Assembly: GCA_016192885.1 (NCBI GenBank)
Contig: JACPTH010000179.1
Span: 1 to 6,496, forward strand
DNA from: a bacterium
Lineage (GTDB): Bacteria > Muiribacteriota > Ozemobacteria > Ozemobacterales > Ozemobacteraceae
Reading direction: 5' to 3'
Length of the DNA stretch: 6,496 nucleotides
Position numbers and translations under genes: made by a program. The notes under the pieces are model-generated. The model was not told the origin of the DNA. It made no database searches and saw only the letters and a program-made list of their open reading frames with translations. Below, one piece after another: positions 1 to 5,526 of this stretch; positions within the stretch are counted from its first letter, which is position 1, and the number at the start of each line of letters is the position of its first letter.

Positions 1-504
1 TACCCTCTTGTTGAAGCAGCTATCGCGCTTACTCTTATGTCAGCTTTTCTGGGAGCAGGTATTTCTCCTAACTTTATCGCTCATTCTTCTTGGGGGACAA
101 TTTGGTTAGTTGTTTCCGTCCTTTGGGTCAGAGGAGAAGTAAGCTGTATTGGGCCTTTTATATGGCCTATTTTATACCGAATCCTTTTCTCCTTGTGGCT
201 GGGAAAGTTTTCCTATCCCCATTTCTTTCTTGTACTTAGCGCAAGCGCAATTTTTTCACTCATTGGAAATTATAAAATTAATTGCGAAGCGAAACCCGCA
301 TTTTTTAGTCTTTCGTTCATGGGTTTAATTTCAACGGTGAACATTAGTTGGGGTTATCCAATTGCTCTGATTTTTATTTCGCTGGCTTACCGCTTTTCTT
401 CGAATCCCTACCCTTCGAGCAAGTATTTCGGCCGGGCGCTTTTGTTTTTTTGGGGGGTATTTGGCATGATAATCTGCGGCATGAGAGGGGATTGGGGTTT
501 TTAA
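1..504 (+). CDS. Unrecognised multi-pass membrane protein, 3' part only
   Basis: The reading frame is open from the first base and ends at TAA 502-504, giving 167 visible residues. The gene therefore starts upstream of the window. The ATG at 37 is in frame but probably internal, because the 12 codons before it already read as part of a hydrophobic segment. About six hydrophobic stretches are visible, near residues 4-21, 31-43, 50-68, 74-90, 101-130 and 143-161. The tail is short and polar (MRGDWGF). I do not recognise the family and see no catalytic motif. Its stop lies 5 bases before the likely start of the YfhO-like gene on the same strand, so the two are probably co-transcribed. A transporter subunit or a membrane enzyme is possible, but nothing in the sequence decides. 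I am fairly sure that it is coding and unsure what it does. Confidence 0.6.
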   Translation, partial: YPLVEAAIALTLMSAFLGAGISPNFIAHSSWGTIWLVVSVLWVRGEVSCIGPFIWPILYRILFSLWLGKFSYPHFFLVLSASAIFSLIGNYKINCEAKPAFFSLSFMGLISTVNISWGYPIALIFISLAYRFSSNPYPSSKYFGRALLFFWGVFGMIICGMRGDWGF

Positions 505-509
505 GCCGA

Positions 510-2675
510 ATGCTGAACGGATTTGGGATTTCCCGATTCGTATCGGACAAATGCGCAAGATTTTTTTTTGTTTCAATTATTTTGTGCGTTTGGATTTTTC
601 TAGCGGGAAAAGAATTTTGGTCGCCCCAACGGGACTTAGTATTTCGCGATATACCGAGGATGGTTCTTCCGAACCTTCAGTTCCTCGGGGAATCAATCAG
701 GAACGGTTTTGTTCCAACAATTCATCCTCGTCGCGGTGCGGGAACTCCGTTCCTTGCAGATCCTCAAACATCCGCACTTTACCCTCCAGGTTGGTTTTTT
801 TCACTTTTTGAGCAAAAAGATGCTTTTCGACTCCATCAGTTTTGCCATCTTTTTTGGCTCGCATTGGGTTGGGCTTTGGTGGCCTCTCACCTTGGATCTA
901 ACCTGCTTGGAATAATCCTCACAGGCGTAACCGCAGCTTCCGCGCAGCCCCATCTACATGGCCTGGAATGGACTTTTATCACCGCAGGGGCTTCCTGGGT
1001 ACCATGGAGCTTTTTTTTCGCGCTTCGAGGATTTCCAAGGTTGTGGGGAATGTGCATAACAATGAGCATTTTGTCGGGCCACGCCTATCTTTGGGTTATG
1101 GCGCCTTTGCTCGCCCTTTTTGGGATCGCCGTTTCCCCAAAGGAACAGAGAAAAGTTTTTCTATTGTGCCTTTTTTTGATCCCCTCTTTGACGGCTCCGG
1201 CCTGGATAGGTTATATGACTTTGACCGCTGAGATGAAACCGCATGGGTTGCATGATGATAAGTTCCCGCAAATCACGGTTTTTGAGCCTCGCCACTTAGC
1301 ACAATTCCTCATTCCTAAGTTTTTCCGCGACTTTAAATTTCGGCATCTTGACGGAAAGATAACTTCACATTTTAGATGGGGAGATTTCGGATGGGCGCGG
1401 AATTGTTACGTTGGATTGCTTCCTATCCTTCTCTTCCCGATTGCCTTTATTGAATCCCCCTTTTTGTTACGAATGGCGATTGTCTTGCTCGCAATGGGAG
1501 GTTTTGTTTTTGCTTCTTGTACAATTTTTCTGAGGAATTTTTTTTCCGGCCTTTTTCAGCATATTCACCATCCGGCTAGTTTCATTCAACTGGCGGTCTG
1601 GGGAATTCTGTTTTCATTTCCCATCGCATGGAAAAAATGCTTTCCGGAGAAAAACGAGTCGTCCTCTTCAAAGTATCAATTTTCGTACAAGTATTTTTTC
1701 TTTTTTGTTTTTATCTTAACATTACTATGTTTCGTTGGACATCTTCATTTTTCTGAGTTGGCATTGTACGACGAAATGGATCCGATCTGGAACTTTTCAT
1801 ATCGTATAGGGTGGAAATCCTATCTTTTCTGCGGAATTCTCTGTTTGGTTATGGGCTTGATTGGCTTGAAGCCGGTTAGAGCGAAAAAAAAGTATGGTCG
1901 CTTTTTATTGGGGGTGCTTGTAATTTGCCATTTTTTTGATTTATCCGAGAATAATTTTTGGGTGATTCCGATAACCGCTCCAAAAACCCCAGTACAAAAA
2001 GATTTTTTCACCGATTTAGATTCAAGCCAAGGCAAAATCTGGATAAGCCAAAAGGCGCTTTCATGGGTCCACGGTTCAATGTTCCATGGAGATTCCGATA
2101 TTTCGCTATCCGAGCGAAATTCCTGGATCGCTAATACCAGTTTCCCAAATCTCCCCGCAATGCAAGAAAGGTTTCAACTCAACGATTACAACCCTCCTTT
2201 TGCGAATGCAGCCTTAGCTGCCTGGCTAAATAAGCTTGAAAAAACAAAAGATAGCCGGACGCTAAATTTTTTGCTTTCAATTTCAGGAGTTGAGTTCGCA
2301 ATTACCGAGGAACAATTTTCTTTAAAGGAACCTTGGAAAATCGTAGCGGGAAAAAAATTGCCGGGACAACCACTTCAAGTTCAATTCTGGAAGACAAGCA
2401 ACTTTTCGCTCGGTACCCTTATGAGCCTGAATGATTTGAGAGCTTTAGACTCAGGGTTTACCCCCAAATTTTATCCTCTGCCGGTTGTTTTTAACATCAA
2501 ATGGGTCGGTAATAAATGTTCCTTAACTCTTGACCCCACAGGGATCTTGTTGATGGACAGCCTATTCAATTTGTTCAGCATGGAAACTTTGGGCTTTGCC
2601 TTCCTTTACATCCAAAAGCAAATAAAGTTGAGATTTATTATCAACAACCCTTACTTTTCGACTCAATTTTCATAA
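510..2675 (+). CDS. YfhO-like GT-C-fold membrane protein; reading frame broken near the 3' end
   Basis: This is a large integral membrane protein resembling the YfhO family (GT-C fold, linked to lipid-carrier-dependent glycosylation of envelope polymers). From ATG 510, a membrane segment at about residues 17-33 is followed by a short loop with RDLVFRDIP (D42, D47) and then GAGTPFLADPQTSALYPP (residues 76-93), the 'G.P...DPQ...YPP' pattern typical of these proteins. Many membrane segments follow, then a soluble C-terminal region from about residue 490. The frame is open upstream to 348, but that part overlaps the preceding gene. ATG 510 starts 5 bases after the preceding stop; TTG 492 is a less likely start. 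No clear Shine-Dalgarno sequence is present. The last 40 or so residues (after ILLM, base 2555) look out of frame, since the expected family C-terminus is encoded in another frame at 2552-2734. The exact substrate cannot be told from sequence. Confidence 0.82.
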   Translation: MLNGFGISRFVSDKCARFFFVSIILCVWIFLAGKEFWSPQRDLVFRDIPRMVLPNLQFLGESIRNGFVPTIHPRRGAGTPFLADPQTSALYPPGWFFSLFEQKDAFRLHQFCHLFWLALGWALVASHLGSNLLGIILTGVTAASAQPHLHGLEWTFITAGASWVPWSFFFALRGFPRLWGMCITMSILSGHAYLWVMAPLLALFGIAVSPKEQRKVFLLCLFLIPSLTAPAWIGYMTLTAEMKPHGLHDDKFPQITVFEPRHLAQFLIPKFFRDFKFRHLDGKITSHFRWGDFGWARNCYVGLLPILLFPIAFIESPFLLRMAIVLLAMGGFVFASCTIFLRNFFSGLFQHIHHPASFIQLAVWGILFSFPIAWKKCFPEKNESSSSKYQFSYKYFFFFVFILTLLCFVGHLHFSELALYDEMDPIWNFSYRIGWKSYLFCGILCLVMGLIGLKPVRAKKKYGRFLLGVLVICHFFDLSENNFWVIPITAPKTPVQKDFFTDLDSSQGKIWISQKALSWVHGSMFHGDSDISLSERNSWIANTSFPNLPAMQERFQLNDYNPPFANAALAAWLNKLEKTKDSRTLNFLLSISGVEFAITEEQFSLKEPWKIVAGKKLPGQPLQVQFWKTSNFSLGTLMSLNDLRALDSGFTPKFYPLPVVFNIKWVGNKCSLTLDPTGILLMDSLFNLFSMETLGFAFLYIQKQIKLRFIINNPYFSTQFS

Positions 2676-2734
2676 TGCTTTTAGGGCTCGCCGGTTGGAT
2701 TTTTGCAAAACGCCGTAACCGACAGGAAAAATGA
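2552..2734 (+). pseudogene. Displaced C-terminus of the YfhO-like gene (frame +2)
   Basis: In this frame the DNA reads DGQPIQFVQHGNFGL, then LPLHPKANKVEIYYQQP, then a hydrophobic segment (SIFIMLLGLAGWIF) and a basic tail (AKRRNRQEK), ending at TGA 2732-2734; 60 codons in all. This matches the usual end of YfhO-like proteins: a small beta domain with 'VDGKP', a 'LP.G.H.VE..Y.P' strand, and one last membrane helix with positive residues after it. The main frame instead gives a short tail without these features. The family normally has about ten more residues, including a 'GW' motif, between the 'GILL' strand and 'VDG'; they are missing here. So this is not a plain one-base slip but probably a small deletion that also changed the frame. 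It could be real decay or an assembly fault. Confidence 0.75.
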
Positions 2735-2886
2735 TGTCTTCATTTTCCACCAGGATTACCGAAAAAAAATGATTTGGGCCCCCGCAAAATTGTGCGAAAG
2801 CCTGCAGTGCTAGCCGTAAACATTATTCCGCCAAATCTTTGCTTCGTAGCCATATGGCCTGCACCTAATTTGCAAGGAACGTGGGA

Positions 2887-2927
2887 GATTTCTTCTGGTT
2901 GACTTCCGTTTGCGGGTCAAAGAAATC
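2887..2927. other. Bulged three-part stem-loop
   Basis: GATTTCT (2887-2893) pairs with AGAAATC (2921-2927), TTGAC (2899-2903) with GTCAA (2916-2920), and CCG (2906-2908) with CGG (2913-2915) around a TTTG loop. Two bulges (TCTGG and TT) lie only on the 5' side. All 15 pairs are Watson-Crick. No T tract follows on either strand. It may be a transcript-end or processing structure, or part of a small RNA; the function is unknown. Confidence 0.5.
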
Positions 2928-2995
2928 GAGGAACCTTACGTTCGAGTAAAATTGTATCTTTATGAAACTTACAAAATCGGCTTTTAAGTTAATCC

Positions 2996-3013
2996 GCTTT
3001 CTTCAGAGAAAGC
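2996..3013. other. Perfect 7-bp hairpin upstream of pgsA
   Basis: GCTTTCT and AGAAAGC form seven pairs around a TCAG loop. The hairpin ends 25 bases before the pgsA start codon and has no T tract, so it would sit in the pgsA leader if transcription starts upstream. A hairpin this short may be chance. Confidence 0.35.
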
Positions 3014-3038
3014 TAGATCCTTTCAAAACCAAATTTTC

Positions 3039-3644
3039 ATGACCCTTGCGACAAAAATAACTTTTATTCGGATCGGCGCAATACCATTATTCATGGTGAC
3101 ATTTTTATGGAACGGTGACAACCTCATCAGAGATTGGGCAAAGGTTTCCGCCACCGTGATTTTTATAATTGCCGCAATAACCGATTACTACGACGGCGCA
3201 ATTGCAAGATGGTATAAGGAAGAAACCACTTTCGGCAAGTTCATGGATCCGATTGCCGATAAATTGCTTGTTTCCACCGCGCTTGTTGCCATGGTAGAGT
3301 TAAAAAAATTGACTTTTACCTCCGCTTGGATGACTATAATTATTATTGCCAGGGAATTTGCCGTTACCGGGTTAAGGCTAATTGCCACTCCCAAGGGAAT
3401 GCCTATTGAGGCAAGCAACCTTGGAAAATGGAAAACTACCGCGCAATTGACGGCTATTATAACCGCTTTGGTGTTCATAAGCGTTCGAATTTTTATCGAA
3501 ACTTTCGGTTTGAAAGAATTTGGAGAATGGTTTTTGCCGGCCCACGGTTACATTATTCAGGGGTTAATGTGGATTGCGGTGACCATGACTCTTATTTCAG
3601 GATATGACTATCTCAAAAAAAACTGGCACTTTCTTGACGAATGA
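3039..3644 (+). CDS. pgsA: CDP-diacylglycerol--glycerol-3-phosphate 3-phosphatidyltransferase
   Basis: PgsA joins CDP-diacylglycerol and sn-glycerol-3-phosphate to give phosphatidylglycerol phosphate and CMP, the committed step to phosphatidylglycerol and cardiolipin, at the inner membrane. The 201-residue protein has the complete CDP-alcohol phosphatidyltransferase signature DxxDGxxARx8Gx3Dx3D, at D49, D52, G53, A56, R57, G66, D70 and D74, with all metal-binding aspartates present. The AREFAVTGLRL stretch and LGKWKT (the usual GK.KT motif) follow at about residues 104-132. About six membrane segments and the length are normal for the family. ATG 3039 is the only sensible start: the frame upstream has no ATG before TAA 2991-2993. 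No Shine-Dalgarno sequence is visible (AACCAAATTTTC precedes the ATG). The stop overlaps the pgpA start as ATGA, so the two are translationally coupled. Confidence 0.96.
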   Translation: MTLATKITFIRIGAIPLFMVTFLWNGDNLIRDWAKVSATVIFIIAAITDYYDGAIARWYKEETTFGKFMDPIADKLLVSTALVAMVELKKLTFTSAWMTIIIIAREFAVTGLRLIATPKGMPIEASNLGKWKTTAQLTAIITALVFISVRIFIETFGLKEFGEWFLPAHGYIIQGLMWIAVTMTLISGYDYLKKNWHFLDE

Positions 3645-4107
3645 AAACCCGTGAAGCAAATCTTTTGTTTTTTTTGCGACAGGGCTAGGACTCGGATATT
3701 TTCCCATCGCGCCGGGAACCGTCGGGAGCCTTTTAGGAATTCCAATTTTTTTCTTAGCAAACCGTTTTTCAGTTTGGGCGCAATGCGTTGTCTTTGTCCT
3801 TTTTTGCCTTCTTGCCATCGGAACCGCCGATTGGACATCGAGAATAGTTCGGGAAGAAGATCCGAGCATAGTCGTCATCGATGAAGTGGTCGGAATGTGG
3901 GCTACCCTGTTGTTTCTTTGGAGAGATGATTGGGTCGTAATATTAATTGGTTTTTTGCTTTTTCGCGCATTTGACATTCTAAAGTTTTTCCCCCTTAGCC
4001 TTTTTGAAACTTTTCGGGGAGGCGTTGGAATAGTGCTTGATGACGTAGCGGCGGGGATGTTCGCCAATATTTGCCTTAGGGTTATCTTGCTGACAGGATT
4101 ACTTTGA
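3641..4107 (+). CDS. pgpA: Phosphatidylglycerophosphatase A, frame-broken at a T8 run
   Basis: PgpA removes the phosphate from phosphatidylglycerol phosphate, the product of the preceding gene, giving phosphatidylglycerol at the inner membrane. ATG 3641 overlaps the pgsA stop (ATGA) and opens MKTREANLLFF. After the eight T at 3668-3675 the family sequence continues in the -1 frame: FATGLGLGYFPIAPGTVGS, IDEVVGMW (D81, E82), FRAFDILKFFP (D112) and GGVGIVLDDVAAGMFAN (D134, D135), numbered on the repaired protein. These are the conserved acidic motifs of PgpA. The -1 frame alone has a stop (3652-3654) and no good start before the family homology begins, so the gene as given is 467 bases, one short of a whole number of codons. 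With one extra T the product is 155 residues, near the family's usual length. The cause may be a sequencing error, a mutation, or a -1 shift at TTTTTTG. Confidence 0.88.
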
Positions 4108-4250
4108 AAATTTGTAACACCCTTTCCATTTTCCGTGAAGCGGGCGCCCAAATCAAAAATCAAGCTTCAAAATTAACCCCTATTAAACGTGTCTACTCCA
4201 TAATTCGGGGTAAAATGAAAATTGGGGTAAAAAAGTGAAAGCTATTTTGG

Positions 4251-4341
4251 AGGGCGCACCGCGACCGACCGCGGGGTACAAGGCATGCGAATTCATTTCG
4301 CGTGCCGAAGGGGGGCGTCGTGCAACAGGCGCGTGCCACCC
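4251..4341 (+). ncRNA. GC-rich, hairpin-rich element (candidate structured RNA or terminator region)
   Basis: Three stem-loops lie in tandem. CCGCG (4259-4263) pairs with CGCGG (4270-4274). GGCATGCGAA (4282-4291) pairs with TTCGCGTGCC (4297-4306) over ten positions with one G-U, around a TTCAT loop. GGG and GGCGT (from 4310) pair with GCGTGCC and CCC (up to 4341) with one mismatch and wobble pairs, and TTTATT follows. The octamer CGCGTGCC occurs twice (4299-4306 and 4330-4337), so GGCATGCG could pair with either copy. It does not resemble any riboswitch or housekeeping RNA that I can recall. It may be a terminator for pgsA-pgpA, a leader element, or an independent small RNA. Confidence 0.35.
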
Positions 4342-4354
4342 TTTATTGAGGAAG

Positions 4355-4383
4355 TTACAAAAAAACTTTCATGATTTTATATT
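4355..4383 (+). promoter_or_regulatory. Possible sigma-70-type promoter for the glycosyltransferase genes
   Basis: TTACAA (4355-4360, a poor -35 match at three of six) is followed after exactly 17 bases by TATATT (4378-4383, five of six to TATAAT), in a strongly AT-rich stretch just before the GTG start at 4405. Transcription would start near 4390 and leave a leader of about 15 bases with no Shine-Dalgarno sequence. The spacing and position are good; the -35 is weak, and AT-rich DNA gives such matches by chance. Confidence 0.35.
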
Positions 4384-4404
4384 TATAGGCTAAACTGGTT
4401 TATT

Positions 4405-5526
4405 GTGAAAATTTTGCACGTTATAACCACCATCAATCGAGGTGGGGCGGAAAGCCATCTGTTAGAACTCATTAAACTGCAGATTGGCTTCGGACACCAA
4501 GTAGGAGTTGGGTTTTTGAGAACAGGCTATAATTATTGGGAGAATACTTTAAAATCTTTCGGTGTACAAGTTGTTGACCTTGGAATGCGTCGCCTTGGAG
4601 AAGTAAAACCCATAAATAGACTGAGATTTTTTTTGCGTGAATTCAAGCCGGATTTGGTCCATTCCCACCTTCAGCCCGCCGAATTGTACGCTAGGTTGGC
4701 TTTACTTGCGAAACCCGATTCCCCTGCCTTTATTATCTCTAAGCACAATGATGAACCCTTTTATTGGGGCCCGCTTTCCAAATCACTTGGAAGATGGGTC
4801 GGCAAGCGGGCAAAAAAAATCATCGCAATTTCTGAAGCTGTTCGCACAAATTCTTGTTTAAATGAATTAGGTTTTTCGCCTGAAGATGTAGTTACGATTC
4901 ATTATGGAATCGACTCTTTGGTCTATGAGCAAGTCAATGGCGAAGCAATTGAGAAGTTAAGAAACTCCTGGGGGATTGAAAAAAATACTCTGGTTTTGGG
5001 AACGGCATGCAGATTTGTTCCTCAAAAATCACTTCATGACATGATAAAGGGTTTTGCCCGTTTTTCAAAGGTCGCCCGGGAAAAAGCAAAATTAGTTTTA
5101 GTAGGTCGAGGGCATCTCGAAGAAGAATTGAAATCTCTGACCAACGCTTTGGGAATTCGGGAAAATGTTGTTTGGACCGGTTTTTTGGAGAATATTCCCA
5201 CCGTGATGAATGCGTTTGACGTTTTTTTGCTGACTTCAAGATATGAGGGTTTTGGTTTGGTTCTTTTAGAGGCCATGGCTTCCGGAAAACCTGTTGTGGC
5301 AAGCAGGGTAAGTTCAATCCCTGAAATCGTGAAAGACGGAATAACCGGCTTTACTTTTTCATTCGGCGAAACCGAACAGCTTGCGACAAGTTTGCGTCAT
5401 CTGGAATCGAAAGACACTCGATTAAAACTAGGAATTGCGGGCCGAGAAAGAGCAAAAACACTTTTTTCCCTAAAAAAAATGTTTCATTCCACCATGAAGG
5501 TATATGAGGAAGTTGCCGAAAAATAA
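4405..5526 (+). CDS. GT4-family glycosyltransferase
   Basis: This is a retaining, GT-B-fold glycosyltransferase of family GT4, acting at the cytoplasmic face of the membrane and probably adding a sugar to a lipid-linked surface polysaccharide. The 373 residues are full length. The N-terminal acceptor domain has the glycine-rich loop NRGGAESHL (11-19), VHSHLQPAELYARL (86-99) and ISKHNDEPFYWGP (111-123). The C-terminal nucleotide-sugar domain has the R...K pair in CRFVPQK (202-208), VLVGRGHLEEEL (231-242), and the EX7E motif EGFGLVLLE (E281, E289), followed by ASGKPVVASRVSSIPEIV. The start is GTG 4405, which puts MKILHVITTINRGG at the N-terminus as expected; no Shine-Dalgarno sequence is visible. 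The 3' end overlaps the next glycosyltransferase gene by 23 bases, so the two are coupled. The sugar donor and acceptor cannot be told from sequence. Confidence 0.95.
   Translation: MKILHVITTINRGGAESHLLELIKLQIGFGHQVGVGFLRTGYNYWENTLKSFGVQVVDLGMRRLGEVKPINRLRFFLREFKPDLVHSHLQPAELYARLALLAKPDSPAFIISKHNDEPFYWGPLSKSLGRWVGKRAKKIIAISEAVRTNSCLNELGFSPEDVVTIHYGIDSLVYEQVNGEAIEKLRNSWGIEKNTLVLGTACRFVPQKSLHDMIKGFARFSKVAREKAKLVLVGRGHLEEELKSLTNALGIRENVVWTGFLENIPTVMNAFDVFLLTSRYEGFGLVLLEAMASGKPVVASRVSSIPEIVKDGITGFTFSFGETEQLATSLRHLESKDTRLKLGIAGRERAKTLFSLKKMFHSTMKVYEEVAEK
5496..5500 (+). promoter_or_regulatory. Possible ribosome binding site for the second glycosyltransferase
   Basis: GAAGG lies 3 bases before ATG 5504, inside the end of the upstream coding region. 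It is one of the few purine-rich sequences near any start in this window. The spacing is shorter than ideal. The nearby GAGGA (5506-5510) would be only 2 bases from TTG 5513, so the ATG is favoured. Confidence 0.3.

Larger units (their letters stand above)
2735..3038 (+). other. Intergenic region with two stem-loops; no convincing gene
   Basis: These 304 bases separate the YfhO-like gene from pgsA. The + frame 2 stays open for 55 codons after the YfhO-like stop (to TGA 2900-2902) but has no good start and no recognisable motif. A short minus-strand frame (2740-2853, 37 codons) is also open. I take both as chance or old remnants. The region carries a bulged hairpin at 2887-2927 and a perfect short one at 2996-3013. 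Neither is followed by a T run, so neither is a standard intrinsic terminator. I see no strong promoter and no Shine-Dalgarno sequence before pgsA. Confidence 0.55.
4108..4404 (+). other. Intergenic region between pgpA and the glycosyltransferases
   Basis: No recognisable gene lies here. A TTG-started 44-codon frame (4104-4238, overlapping the pgpA stop as TTGA) is open but matches nothing I know. The region splits by composition. Bases 4201-4250 are AT-rich (16 of 50 G or C), 4251-4340 strongly GC-rich (62 of 90), and 4351-4400 very AT-rich (12 of 50). The GC-rich part holds the hairpins described separately, and the AT-rich part holds a promoter-like pair of hexamers. It likely marks the boundary between the phospholipid pair and the polysaccharide genes. 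Confidence 0.6.

Noticed and set aside
348..509. N-terminal extension of the YfhO-like frame to ATG 348
   Set aside because: It lies wholly within the upstream membrane-protein gene, in another frame. Its residues do not look like a YfhO N-terminus, while ATG 510 begins just before the expected first membrane helix.
2740..2853. 37-codon minus-strand frame between the YfhO-like gene and pgsA
   Set aside because: It is too short to support, has no recognised family, and would be the only minus-strand gene in the window.
2920..2960. Possible tRNA T-arm (GTTCGAGT) in the intergenic region
   Set aside because: No acceptor stem, D-arm or anticodon arm could be fitted around it.
3651..3884. 77-codon + frame over the pgpA 5' half starting at GTG 3651
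   Set aside because: It is an arginine- and serine-rich out-of-frame reading of DNA that encodes conserved PgpA motifs in another frame.
3597..4163. 188-codon minus-strand frame opposite pgpA
   Set aside because: It is a low-complexity, basic shadow of pgpA with no recognisable motif; the + strand has the conserved PgpA acidic motifs throughout.
4104..4238. 44-codon TTG-started frame overlapping the pgpA stop (TTGA)
   Set aside because: It has a rare start, no ribosome binding site and no recognisable motif; its short length makes chance openness likely.
4251..4341. GC-rich island as a tRNA, SRP RNA or known riboswitch
   Set aside because: The consensus cores that I remember for these classes are not present, and no cloverleaf fits. 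It is kept only as an unclassified candidate.
4934..5317. 127-codon minus-strand frame inside the first glycosyltransferase
   Set aside because: It is fully covered by a well-conserved GT4 gene on the + strand and shows no family features.
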